Assembly: GCF_000001735.4 (NCBI RefSeq)
Contig: NC_003075.7
Location: forward strand, 1,365,001-1,429,000
Reading direction: 5' to 3'
Source of the DNA: Arabidopsis thaliana
Lineage: Eukaryota; Streptophyta; Magnoliopsida; Brassicales; Brassicaceae
DNA: 64,000 nucleotides
Within the stretch, counting starts at the first letter, position 1. Each line of letters starts with the position of its first letter. The position numbers and the translations under genes are program-made. Below, piece by piece: positions 22,781 through 33,685 of this stretch. The notes beneath the pieces were generated by a model. The model ran no database searches. It was not told the origin of the DNA and worked only from the letters and a program-made list of their open reading frames with translations.

Positions 22781-25658
22781 TTATAATCTCTGATTTTGGT
22801 GATAATGCGTTGCAAACCTGGCATATTCCAGTTTCTGAATCACGATTCCATTCAGTAAAAGCTCAGAGGTGAAAATTACAGCTCCTACATTACAGTTGTT
22901 AATGGAAAGATGACATTAATTAACTTCTAATTGTTCTTTCTTAGTAATTTTCATAGTGTAAAATTGGCATTGACGGTTACCTTGATTAACGAAAGGAAGA
23001 CAGAAATCTCGATCTTCTTTGCAAGAAAGAATCAACACATCTTCTGGAAAGTTTCTATCCTCTGCAGCAATTATCTCACTTGCCTCCACTACCTGATAAA
23101 GGAACTCATAAACAACCATCCTGAAGAAGTGCTAAGATGTCTATGAAACAAAATCTCTCAGGTGAAGTGAGTTGTTCGTACCTGCCCTTGAGTCATCTTT
23201 ACTAAATCAGTAATCATACCTCTGCTTGGTTTAATGCTGGGGGTGATGCAGACTTTAAACCCCTATGAATAAATGTGAAGTTATATGATTTCAGATATTC
23301 ATGAACAAAGGATCTTTTGAAGCTCTGATAAAAGCTCAAATGAGATAGATTGTGACCTTAAGAAGGGGATGCTGCTTCGCACGGGCCAAAGATGTAAGCA
23401 AGCAGAACCCGTCTTTTTCCTTTTTGATATCCCTTAAAATGTAACTCTTCTCATCTATCAAGCATCTTGTTTGTGCACAGCTCTCGAGCCATATAGGCGT
23501 AACAACAAATTTACCAAGAGCTATGGCTTCCAACATATTCCTTGTCCGAGCAAATCTGTCTGCTATGAAATGTGTTGAATCTGCTGATGAAGATGCCGGA
23601 GAAATTCCGAGTCGAACCATTATCTATGGAAGACACGAGTGATCAATTACAACCAATATGACGTAGTATATACTTACACTGTTAAAATTGATAAAAAGGA
23701 GGCTAGAACTATAACCTTCTTCTGCTGCTTGACTGTTTCATCATCCAGATTCTGGCTGAATAAGACTCGAACATGTGCCAAGTTTCTTCGTTTCCTTAAG
23801 TCTTTCCACACGAAGTCACCTATTTTACCAGGTCCTCCAAGGCTCGTAGTAAGCTCCTTCTGAAGGAATAACCTGGGGAAATCTTTATTGCAAGGGCTTT
23901 CATGACTTCCGTCATATATTTTCCTTGGAGAAGCATGATATGCAACATTCAAGTCAATGACTCCTGATTGGCAAGAAGAGGCTTGTCTTGTCCCACTTAA
24001 CGATCCTCGTAAGCTGCTTGACAAAGTGTTGGTTTCACTTCTGTCTTTAACTAAACTAGCACCCCAAGATCTCCTAGGTGGGACGTGATGTCTTTGCATA
24101 AGACGTGATCTTTTGGCTCTGGGATGCCTCCATTCACATAAGTTGAGAAGACATGTTTTAACAGAGACGTTAGCTCTGGTTCTCTCTTCATTGGTGAATT
24201 TTCTCTTCTTCTTAGAGTTTCTTTCCCTGTGTGGAGCAGCACTAAACAGACCATTCAATTTGTCTCTTTCAGGTTCACCCTCAATGGTATCATTGTTCCT
24301 TCTAGAAAGATTACTAACTTGATCCCTCATTTCTGATACACTCCCAGGAATTGGGTCTGATTCACAAGCTTCTTCTGTAGTACAGGGAGCATACACTAAA
24401 GCACTCATTGCTTCAGCAGCAATTTGAGTGTTAATACCAATGTCAATAAAGTCTTCCTCGGGTTCCAAGGGCTCCTTTGGCGCCTTATCCTCCAACTGAG
24501 CATCCTTCTGTGAGATAAACATAATGCCCTCACTCAAACCCGATGCTTGTTCCATCTTGAGATGCTTTGCAGAACTGTTCTTCATAACTCTTTGTGTGGG
24601 ATGACTTGAGACTTTTCTAATATCACACGGATCCCTAGATCGTTTCTTCACTCCAAAATCATCACCTGCAACCTGATCTTCTCTTATCTTGGAGCATGTA
24701 ATACTTGCACGAGTGACTGGAGAGGTTTTAGGGTCACTCACATCACACTGATCACTACTCCAATCAAAGACACTCATTTTCCTGGTTGGACTTCTGCTCA
24801 TAATTCTTTTGGCCAGAGATTGACATCCTTTTGCACCTGATACAGGAGATGACTTCCTTCTGCAACTATTAACCGGGAGATCAACTGGAGACAAATTTAG
24901 ATCTTTGTCCATCAAAAAGTGGTCAACAAAACCAAGGGCATCTGCTTGTGTTGACTCTCCTGGTTCTTGAGAATCCAAAAAATCAAGCCCTGGACCATGG
25001 CTACTAGCAGTAATCCGCAATGAACCTTGGAAACCGGTCACTGTATCACAATTTGATTCTTGCTTGCCTTGAAGAAAGAGATGTAGTAAGATTTATCTGA
25101 GTTAATACAAAGAAGAAGATAGAGGCAACATAACAACACAAGGATATGTTTACCTGTTTGACATTCGTGATCATTTGATCCATCAGACTCCAAAAGTATA
25201 TCTCCAGCTTTCGGGCTTAGCTCCGGCAAACACATCGGCTCACCAGCAGCGACACTTCCATCTTCATCATCACTATCATCCACCACCACTTGGTCGAGAC
25301 CGTAACATTCCTGGTTCAGTGATTCCTCGTCACCACAATTTCCGTTATCTACTAGCTCCGTATCGTCGTAGAGCACTTGAAATGGGGTTTCAAGTAACGA
25401 GCTATTAAGTACTAATGCTTCATCAATCGCCTCTGTATCTTCAATTTCCCCACATCCCAAAATCCGATTAACCTCAAACCCTAAGAGAATCCAGAAATGA
25501 AATTGGTACTACGAATCTATCACCTCAAAAATCTACAATTATCAGCAAGAAAAAGAAAATGTAAATGAATCGTAATCTCAAAACTCACTATGATCCGAAG
25601 AAGCTGAAGGAGACTGCAAATCGGAGGCGAAATCTTCGGTTTCCATAAGATTGACCAT
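22781..25658 (-). CDS. BRCT-domain protein, probably DNA-damage related
   Basis: The minus-strand ATG at 25658 opens MVNLMETEDFASDLQSPSAS. The N-terminal two thirds is acidic and Ser-rich (25038-25460 and the large exon 23710-25041) with few predicted folds. It includes a CEWRHPRAKRSRLM stretch and a basic KKKRKF patch that could be a nuclear signal. The C-terminal part holds tandem BRCT repeats: IMVRLGISPASSSADSTHFI with VVTPIWLESCAQT (the BRCT tryptophan), then GFKVCITPSI with the final helix. The layout, a long disordered region followed by a BRCT pair, resembles PTIP/MDC1-type adaptors that read phosphoserine at DNA breaks. The exact 3' end is uncertain; 22781 assumes that the last exon reads through to TAA. 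Confidence 0.82.
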
Positions 25659-25894
25659 CGAAACTCGAATTTCAATGCTGTCCAAGAAGAAATGGAATCG
25701 CTAGAAGCTCCCGATTCGTATACGGTTGGAATCAGAGAAGAAACCCTAGAGGTTCCATTGGTGCTTTAGTCGAGGTGATTGGCGGGAGAGAGACGAGTAC
25801 AGAGCTGTGTCGAATGGTTTTGAAAAGCTCAGTTCCGTGAAACGATATTTTAGTTACTATATATATTTAATTATGTCAAACGATACATCAAATA

Positions 25895-25966
25895 GGGCAT
25901 TTGGTCTAGTGGTATGATTCTCGCTTAGGGTGCGAGAGGTCCCGAGTTCAATTCTCGGAATGCCCC
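25895..25966 (+). tRNA. tRNA-Pro (AGG)
   Basis: The 72-nt sequence folds as a cloverleaf. The acceptor stem GGGCATT pairs with AATGCCC and C is the discriminator base. There is a D arm, an anticodon stem CTCGC/GCGAG with loop TTAGGGT and anticodon AGG at 25927-25929, and a T arm with GTTCAATTC. No intron is present. A T-rich run (CTTTTG) follows about 10 nt downstream as the RNA polymerase III stop. It lies in the upstream region of the BRCT gene on the opposite strand. Confidence 0.96.
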
Positions 25967-27319
25967 TCTATTATCTTTTGTTTTTTGGGACTTGAAAATT
26001 CTTACCTCATTTTCTTCTCAGTATTTCCACTATGTTCTTATCCCTTTAATCTTCTTCACCTATGTTGCAGGAAAAAAAAAGATTATATATTATGTCTTCT
26101 AGAAGGAAACCAAACTACTTATTCGACACCTCATAAATGCTTTGCTATTTTTCTACTCTTTGTGTGCGATTTGGTGAAGAATCTTTGAGAATTTGGTCAA
26201 ATGAACATTTAAGAATGTTACAATTTATCGACATGTCAAAGATTGGTAACACTTTGGTTTTCTTTTCCATCCCATGAATGTGAACTTGCTTACTTAAAAT
26301 ATTTAACTGTAATTTTATAACATTACTTTACGATATTAATTAATTTAGATTTACCAGCAACACATGGTATTAGGATTGTGTACCTTTGTAATTGTTGATA
26401 TATGAGTCACTTGTTCTAAGAACACATTTCATTACTTTGGATTTTGAAATTCTAAGTTGAAAATCTTTGTTTTATTTTCTTGGCTAGATTTGATGCGTGT
26501 CATAATCTAATCCAATTTGAAAATATGTAATATGTTGTATAAAAAGTTAATATGCCAACAAAAGGATAGATCTTAGTTGGTGGAATCAACACCATTAGAT
26601 ATCAAATTGGTCGTATGCAATGTTTCTGTATAATATATCATTTGTCTACTGAATAATATATATCATAATGTTAATTGTTAGCTTTCTGTCGGGTTATGAA
26701 GATGGTATTGGTAGGTACGTTGTATAACATAAGAATTGAAAACGTAAATATTATTCATTAGTAGACAGCTCATAATAAGCACACCCACACATGCATGCCA
26801 CAAGCAATAGAGGTTTTTTAAAAGGTTTTCTTCTTTTAACAAAAGAAAGGCCTTTCTTTGATTTCAAATTTTCAATGATATTAATATTGCAATAAAATAC
26901 CATGATATAACATATTTTAGATTTATATTAATGATTTATGACCCCAAAAGAAAAAATATATTAATTAAAATATGTAGTTCAACAATAACCTCAGCCTATA
27001 TGGCTATTATACAATCTTGTTTTGGGAAGAAATCAACACATGCTTATGAACTTTTATGTTCCTTTTTTTGTCTTCATTAGCAAAAGATAAAGGGATCAAG
27101 CCTTTTTTACAAACACTTGCATGCTAGTATGCTTCAGGTTCAATCACCGCCCCATTAGATTCTCTCTCCCTCTCTAAAGACCACACCTTTATGTTCCCTC
27201 TATATCTATATAAGACGCAAACACAGGGACCATTCTCTTCAAAGACGAGAAATTATAAGTTAGGAAACGACAAAGACCGATCTATATATATATCTCGGAG
27301 CAATATAGCTAGCACAAAC
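25967..27319. promoter_or_regulatory. Intergenic region and promoter of the SDR gene
   Basis: About 1.35 kb of AT-rich sequence separates the tRNA from the SDR gene. A TATATCTATATAAG element near 27200 lies about 120 bp before the proposed ATG and suits a TATA box. A CT-rich stretch lies near 27160. No coding exon was supported upstream. Confidence 0.45.
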
Positions 27320-28662
27320 ATGTTTCAGATTGGGTCAAGCTCCTTCTCTATATATACTTCTGATCCATTTCTGCAGATTTAACAATGACCTCTCTTTTGT
27401 TCTAACTTTTCTTTTCTATGTATGAAATAGAAAAAACGCATTATTCAAGAATGTGAGCAAGAACTTCCTTATCAAGGGAATATCCTCATCCTCATCATCT
27501 CATTCAACTTCAAGGCAAGTACCATCTTAATCTCAAAATCTGAATAAAAATATTCATTGTAAGTTGGGATAAAGGCCATATGTATTCTGTTTATATGTGA
27601 ATGACAGGGATATACAAAGTAATTTGCTATTACAAGTTGGTTTCTCTGATTTGTCTTCTTCCACAAATCTTATCTTGAAGTTAGAAAGCTTTTACTCTTT
27701 CCACCAGCTAAGAAATGTCAAATATGAGAGTCTTACCAAATACTAATACCTAATCTATAGTTGTTATGTTATAGGAAGCTAGAAGGTAAAGTAGCACTCA
27801 TCACTGGAGGAGCAAGTGGGATTGGCAAAGCAACAGCCGGAAAATTCATCAGTCATGGAGCCAAAGTTATCATTGCCGATATCCAACCGCAGATTGGGCG
27901 AGAAACCGAGCAAGAACTCGGTCCCAGTTGTGCTTACTTCCCATGCGATGTGACCAAAGAATCAGACATTGCTAACGCAGTTGACTTCGCTGTCTCGCTC
28001 CATACAAAGCTCGACATTATGTACAACAATGCTGGTATTCCCTGCAAAACGCCTCCTAGTATCGTTGATCTTGATCTCAATGTTTTCGACAAGGTAATGA
28101 TCCATAAGAACATGTGAAAGAACAAATGTGTGGAGCATTTGGTTTTATCTGATCTTATTTTTCTTATGTTCTGCAGGTAATCAACACAAATGTCCGTGGA
28201 GTCATGGCAGGAATCAAACATGCTGCTCGTGTGATGATCCCGCGTAACTCTGGATCCATCATTTGTGCAGGGAGTGTCACGGGGATGATGGGCGGTTTAG
28301 CCCAACATACTTACAGCGTCTCAAAATCCGCTGTTATCGGAATTGTAAGATCAACAGCTTCAGAACTATGCAAGCACAGGATCCGGGTCAACTGCATTTC
28401 TCCTTTTGCGATCACAACATCATTCGTGATGGATGAGATGCGACAGATTTACCCCGGTGTTGATGACTCAAGGCTGATCCAGATAGTGCAGAGTACAGGA
28501 GTGTTAAATGGAGAGGTTTGTGAACCAACCGATGTAGCTAATGCAGCGGTGTATCTCGCTTCCGATGATTCAAAGTATGTAAATGGGCATAATCTGGTGG
28601 TAGATGGAGGATTCACAACTGTAAAGACGTTAGATTTCCCTGCACCTGACCAAGTGAAGTAA
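27320..28662 (+). CDS. Short-chain dehydrogenase/reductase, NAD(P)-dependent
   Basis: Proposed exons are 27320-27333, 27431-27514, 27775-28093 and 28177-28662, joining to 300 codons. The N-terminus MFQIGKNALFKNVSKNF and the Ser-rich stretch could be a targeting peptide. The Rossmann fold starts KLEGKVALITGGASGIGKAT (TGxxxGIG cofactor motif). NNAG lies in the middle. The catalytic Ser/Tyr/Lys includes YSVSK, and VNCISPFAI follows. Family members include ATA1 and xanthoxin dehydrogenase-like enzymes; the substrate cannot be called. The intron at 27515-27774 starts with GC, not GT (AAG|GCAAGT), and the frame demands it. The 14-nt first exon is inferred from phase and has a weak donor, so the start is the least certain part. 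Confidence 0.85.
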
Positions 28663-28730
28663 CAAAACTCATAATATACAAAGAAAACTGTTCTTGAAAC
28701 TTCAAGTGAACTAGACTGCACTAGACTAGA

Positions 28731-29529
28731 CTAGACTAGGCCGGTTTCTATTCTGTCAACAATCAAATTTATAGCTGCATTAGCGGATGTGAAAGCTCCA
28801 TGGAAGCTTTCTTGGTATGAAATGGAAGTTAAATCTTGAGCCATCTTCAACAAAATCTCTCCCATGTCACTTTCTTTCTCTAGCAGTGAACTATAGTAAG
28901 ACTTTGCAGCTACTTCACTGATCTCCACATTGGTTGGCTCAGGGCAATACTCATCATCCAACCATTTGTGCAAAGTTACTCTCAACCATTCAGATTCCTG
29001 ATCAAACATTTCACAATCAGCAATCTAAAAAATCATACCATACTATCAAAGCAAGCGACTTTTTCTCTGTTTTCTCATAAATTAAGCAAATTTTAACAAG
29101 AAACAGAGGAACCCTAAATCAGCATTCGAGTAAGCAATGTTGGGGAAATTTGAAATCAGAAGCAGAAGAATTGCAAAACCCTGAAGTCAATTGCTTGAAA
29201 AAAATTGAAATTGACGTTTAATGGAAGCGAGAAAGCACCTCAATGGCTCTAGAAGGGAGCAACCACTCTTCTGGAATCGTGAGGGCTTGTACGGCTGATT
29301 CTGAGTCTTCTTCTCCTTCATGGATCGACGATTGAGACTTTTGGAGTTTCAAAGACGGAAATTTCGGCGCAGATGTTATCGGAAAGCTGACTGATCTTCT
29401 CCGAATCGTCGCCGGAAAGCTGACTGATCTTCTCCGAATCGTCGCCGGGAAATCAAGGTGTTTGGTTAATGATAAAGGATGTGACTTTACGACGTTTCGA
29501 GTTACGGAAGAGCAAACCCACGAACTCAT
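28731..29529 (-). CDS. Small conserved plant protein, probably plastid-targeted
   Basis: Two exons (29239-29529 and 28731-28997) join in phase to 185 residues. The N-terminus (MSSWVCSSVTRNVVKSHPLS) is rich in Ser, Arg and hydroxylated residues with few acids, typical of a chloroplast or mitochondrial transit peptide. The mature part has TIPEEWLLPSRAIE, SEWLRVTLHKWLDDEYCPEP and a helical C-terminus ending RIETGLV. I do not recognise a named domain and its function is unknown. The gene converges on the SDR gene with only 68 bp between the two stop codons, so their transcripts probably overlap. The transit region holds a 33-bp tandem repeat. Confidence 0.78.
29381..29446 (-). repeat. 33-bp in-frame tandem repeat in the transit peptide
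   Basis: Two adjacent 33-bp units (29381-29413 and 29414-29446) encode FPATIRRRSVS twice. The copies are almost identical, so the duplication looks recent. It lengthens the probable transit peptide without breaking the frame. Confidence 0.9.
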
Positions 29530-29811
29530 TCTTCGTCTCGTGGTCTATCTACACTTCACTTCACTGATTATCACAAAAGGCTCTCTTTGGTGGCTGCAAT
29601 TGAAATTTGAGCGAGGAAGATAAGATGACGTCATATTTTACATTAAAATAATGCTCGTGACGTGGCTATCTTATACGACGACGTTTCATTGCATCATGAA
29701 CTCATATTGAATTCCAAGTTTGTTTCCAACATTCCATATTCAAAGATTAAAAAATGTACATAGATAAGAGTTTTGAGTTTTGACCCCCAAAGAAAAAAAA
29801 AGTTGAGATAA

Positions 29812-29931
29812 AACGAAATCTTTTAGTACATATCATCAAAATATCTAAAACGAAAACATTATGAGAAAATAGTAACGAAATCTTTTAGTACATATCACCC
29901 AACCTCCAATAGGATCATGAGAAAATAGTAA
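29812..29931. repeat. About 60-bp imperfect tandem repeat at the NET3B 3' end
   Basis: The stretch ACGAAATCTTTTAGTACATA occurs at 29814 and 29876, and ATGAGAAAATAGTAA at 29861 and 29917. The unit of about 60 bp lies across the C-terminal codons and stop of NET3B. Confidence 0.8.
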
Positions 29932-30588
29932 ACAAAAACGCAAAAGGTGATAAGAAAATATTTCCCAATTGAATTGGAAGCAAAAGCAAACCCTAACTAA
30001 ATTTGCAAGCAACCGAGTCACTACTTCTTTCTTCTCCTTGTAAACTCTGTTTTCTTCTCTAAGTATCTCCAACTCTTCCTTCATTGTCTCATCACCATCG
30101 TCAAATTCAACAATTTGGTCTTTTTCAGTTTCAGCTTCAACATCAGACGACTCTGTTTCTTCACACACTTCCGATCGGATCTCGTCGCATGATGATGAGT
30201 TATGGCTGTCCGAATTCAGAGAAGAGGTTTTGATCAAGAGATCATGCTTCTGCGCCAAAGAGCGATGTGAACGGTATAATTCCTCGAGCAATTCAATGAG
30301 CTTTGGCTTATTCTCGTAATTAATCTTTGCTCGTTTCATCAAGGAATCTCCTTCATCTTCAACCTCATCAATCACGCTCAGCATTTCCTTTGTCTTTGAA
30401 TCAAGCTCTGTTATTTTATGTTACAACAACCAAATTAGTAAGAGAGCTTTTGCGATTAGGGTTAGAACTTGAAAAAACGTAGAAAGATAAGTTTTTGAGT
30501 TACCAGAGAGAGTAGAGTTAAGCCAAGGCGAGGAATTTGATGTGTTGTGATTTGCACCAATCCACCACCATTTTGATGTCTCACCCAT
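29845..30588 (-). CDS. NET3B: NET3-type actin-binding (NAB domain) protein
   Basis: Two exons (30504-30588 and 29845-30407) join in phase to 215 residues. The N-terminus MGETSKWWWIGANHNTSNSS is the start of the NAB domain, the plant actin-binding module of the Networked family. It continues through KTKEMLSVIDEVEDEGDSLM, KINYENKPKLIELLEELYRS and HRSLAQKHDLL. A coiled-coil (EELEILREENRVYKEKKEVV) follows. NET proteins link actin to membranes, and NET3 members act at the ER and nuclear envelope. The last roughly 40 residues are Phe/Tyr-rich and partly made of a local tandem repeat, so the C-terminus may be altered relative to relatives. The number 3B is from memory. Confidence 0.85.
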
Positions 30589-30944
30589 CGTCTTCACTTG
30601 TAATTTTGCACCTACTTCAAGATTTTTGACAGTTTAATTAATGCAAATAGAGATTTCAAGGGTGACGTATCAATCCTCTTTTCTCTCTTTGGCCTCTCTC
30701 TCTTTATGGTTTAAAGGTGGTGTGTTAGAGCATGTCCATTGGTTAGTTTCTTAAAAGGAATCCTTAACATTTTATAATACTAAATTTTGATAATTTTATA
30801 GTTTAGGATTGTTGATGAATCCTTACAGTTTTTAATGTCCAATGGTAGAATCTTTAAATGAGTTTTTTTAAAAATAAAAAAATATTTTTGATATAATTAT
30901 AATTTGATATAACTTAATAATTCTTACAAATAAAAATTATCAAA

Positions 30945-31090
30945 GCTTCAGCAGCCAAAGCTTTTTTTGCTGATGATGTGGTAAATCTTTGCTAAAACAG
31001 TTTAAAATGCTTTCTCGACATTGGTGGCTTCAAGAGCAGATGTTTCCAAGAAAGAGAGACTTTCTGTCTTAGCTAGAATCTGACCATCTT
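30945..31090 (-). pseudogene. RabA-type small GTPase fragment
   Basis: The minus strand reads EDGQILAKTESLSFLETSAL then EATNVEKAF, a stop codon, and TVLAKIYHIISKK with a frameshift before the end. ETSALEATNV is the conserved G5 region of RabA GTPases, and the following helix matches the same family. Only the last third of the GTPase domain is present: no P-loop, switch regions or prenylation cysteines. It is therefore a decayed fragment. The adjoining minus-strand ORF at 31093-31287 (DLARNSKVSTHM and an acidic Asn/Glu tail) does not continue this frame. Confidence 0.8.
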
Positions 31091-31646
31091 CCTCAGCTAT
31101 CGTTCTTATTCTCTGTGTTGTTCTGTTCTTTCATTAAGTTTCTTCCATCTTCCTCTTCATGGTTGTTGTTGCTGCAACTGTCTTCACTACTACCACAGAT
31201 GCTTGAAAACATATGTGTACTAACTTTACTATTTCGTGCCAAGTCCTGCATTTGAAGTGACACTATTATCGTCAAGCAAAACATCATAAAACATCAATTC
31301 AAAGTGTCGTCCTCTTAGGTACAGATTGAACTACAATGGTTATATTTCGCCAAAAGTAATAGGGAACTCATGCACAAGAACAAGTGAGAGCAAAAAAAAA
31401 TCAGAGAAAGACAGTCTCGAGTTCTCGATTCCATCACACATTCTTATAAGGAAGCTTCAAAGGAATGTACACTACAATGGTGAGCTTAAGGCATCATTTC
31501 CACATAGAAAATCTTAAAGCAATGTTACATTGATCACATTATAAAAGAACTCAAACACAGTGAGACATCACTAAAACTTCTCAGAGGTTATCATTCTTTC
31601 AAGAATACATTAACTAACAAGAAAAATAAAACTAATTAAGAGGGTT

Positions 31647-32290
31647 TCAGAACACTTTAACATGTGACCGTCTCAGAACCAAATCATCATCCCCACCCAA
31701 ATCATTCAAAATCTCTTTATCAACAATCTCATCAAACCCACCTTTCTCCATTAACTCAGGCACGTGATCGTTAAGTGACGACATAGGAGCCTCATCTGGT
31801 CCATTAAACACACCATCTCCTCCATTGCCAAGCTGTAAAACAGAACAAAATTTAGCTTAACGAAATCGAAGGAAAAGAGTAGCAAGTTTGATGATAAAAT
31901 GTAGGAGAAATATACATGTGATTCAACATCGTCATATCTTTCCCTCAGACCTTACATAGCTCTCTTCCACATCCTCATCATCAAACCTTAGCAACTAAAA
32001 CAAAATTGTATACTTAAGATTCATTCCGGAACAAAATTTCAGAGTCAAACTTGAACACATAGTAGAACAAGTCTCAGATCAAAACAGACTTGTAATCGAG
32101 TGAAATTTCAAGCATATAACCACATATATTAACCCTAAATTGCTGATTAGATGACTCGAAACCATCATCAAATAATCCTCACATGAATACAGAGAGATTC
32201 TTACCATGAGAAAGAGATTGGAGCAAAGAGACTGTCTCCCAATTTCATGATCGATACACCATAGTTTCTTATCAAATCGATTCAAATCGC
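31647..32290 (-). pseudogene. Acidic C-terminal gene fragment, unassigned
   Basis: An exon at 31647-31832 with a good CAG acceptor reads LGNGGDGVFNGPDEAPMSSL, then DHVPELMEKGGFDEIVDKEI and LNDLGGDDDLVLRRSHVKVF before a TGA. Upstream pieces read RFDDEDVEESY and LRERYDDVESH in different frames, and MKLGDSLFAPISFS near 32250 with a GTAAGA donor. These look like one gene whose second exon has lost its frame, although an unusual intron cannot be excluded. I do not recognise the parent protein. It lies inside the possible Harbinger-like element. Confidence 0.4.
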
Positions 32291-32764
32291 CTGATTTCGT
32301 CGTTAGAGTAACCAAAGAAAAGAGATAGGAGAAGAGGAAAGAAAAACACGCGGAGCATGATTTTTTTTTGTTTTGCCTAAATTTTCATCCTTAGAAGCAA
32401 CCACGTTTGAGTTTCTAAACACTTCTAAAAAACCTAAAATTAGGATCGATCCTAATAATTTTGTTGGGTTTTTCTTTAATTTTGGGCTTTTATTCTTTAG
32501 GATTTCAGATAAGAAGCCCATTAGAAACACTGATGGACATAGTCTTAGTACTTGGACTATATATTGAATTAATTCATAATTGAGATATACATGGAAAAAC
32601 TAAACTATTGATGAAAAAAATAAAATGAAAAAACTAAACTATGCAACCGTTTGAAGAATGGAAAAACTAAACTATATCAAGGAAAATAAACAGTTTCTTC
32701 TTTCATAGGTGATATTCATAAAAGTCATTAAGAAAATTTTAATATTATTTATAATGTTTGTTTA

Positions 32765-32787
32765 ATATATATATATATATATATATT
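32765..32787. repeat. AT dinucleotide microsatellite
   Basis: About eleven AT units lie in the upstream region of the first B3 gene. A TATAAATA element near 32932 lies about 45 bp before the ATG. Confidence 0.9.
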
Positions 32788-32978
32788 TTTCTTTCTTTTC
32801 GCAAATGCGACCAATCTGAGGATGTCACGTCAGATGATACTTATATCAAAAACATCACTGGACTGATATTGATCAAGGTCATTCTAATTATTTTATCAAT
32901 ATAAAAATAATTTTTGGACTTGTGATATTCTATAAATATCACCTATGTACATGATCTAACGAACAAGAGATTGAGGAG

Positions 32979-33685
32979 ATGGATGATGTAACTCCAGACG
33001 AACTTGAGGCTGTGTCAGTATTGTTACGACTACCAAACCCTGTTTTCTTTGATCAAGAAGAAGAAGAAGAAGACGAAGAAGAAGAATATGATGAAGAATC
33101 CGTATGTGAGGATGATTTGGAAGTAAAATCGTGTATGCAAACAAATGAAAATAAGGGTAAGAAGAGAAAAGTCGCTGAGGTAGACAATTCCGAAGAAACC
33201 CTAGAGTGCATGCGCGGTTGGGAGACACTAGGCCGAAAAGTAATCCTCCGAGAAGTATTGTCCGTGATCCAGATGCTATGGGAGCTTGCAGCAAACCAAT
33301 GTGAAAGCAGTTGATGGATAGCGACGTGAAGGACAACCAATACAGGCTCATGTTAGGGAAGGAGCCGGTGAAAAAGATGATGGATGCTCTGGGAAAAACA
33401 GAGAAACTTGGGACTAAAGGGCTTAATGTTTCGGTGTATGGACCAAACGGAGAGAATCATAAGATGGTGTTGAAGATATGGATTAAGGGCACACCTGTTT
33501 TGACGTCGGGATGGAAGAATTTCGTGAAGAGTTATAAGCTCGAGAAACATGTTGATTTTCTCACTATTTGGATGTTTAGGCACAAAAAGACTCGGGAGAT
33601 TTGCTTCGCTATTGATTCCACTAGGTTTCCTGTAAAGGGTACGCTGAGTAAAAGGATCTTGCAGGAAGTCTTCAAGAATCCATAA
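32979..33685 (+). pseudogene. B3/DUF313-type DNA-binding protein, frame interrupted
   Basis: The first frame starts MDDVTPDELEAVSVLLRL with a long Glu-rich stretch and a KKRKV basic patch, and stops at 33314. The B3-type domain lies in another frame to 33685: QYRLMLGKEPVKKMM, LNVSVYGPNG, TPVLTSGWKNFVKSYKLEKH and DFLTIWMFRHKKTREICFAI. Between them the B3 frame reads PPRSIVRDPDAMGACSKPM, a TGA, then KQLMDSDV, where the paralogue at 35832 reads RPIKKQLMSSDV. So one stop and one frame change separate the halves, unless a small intron removes them. B3 proteins of this REM-like group bind DNA, and many are poorly known. This copy may be a pseudogene or may make only the B3 half. Confidence 0.7.

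Larger units (their letters stand above)
30728..32544. mobile_element. Possible PIF/Harbinger-like element or two nearby MITEs
   Basis: The left end GAGCATGTCCATTGGTTAGT is preceded by TTA (30725-30727). The right end, read inverted, is GACTATGTCCATCAGTGTTTC and is followed by TTA (32545-32547). The shared ATGTCCAT core and the TTA flanks fit a Harbinger-like element with 3-bp target duplication. The interior (1.8 kb) holds a Rab GTPase fragment and pieces of another gene rather than a transposase. Alternatively the two ends belong to separate small elements: a second GAGCATGA lies at 32353, and an 18-bp perfect palindrome centred near 32444 lies inside that right piece. An ATGTCCAATGGT copy occurs near 30836. 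Confidence 0.35.
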
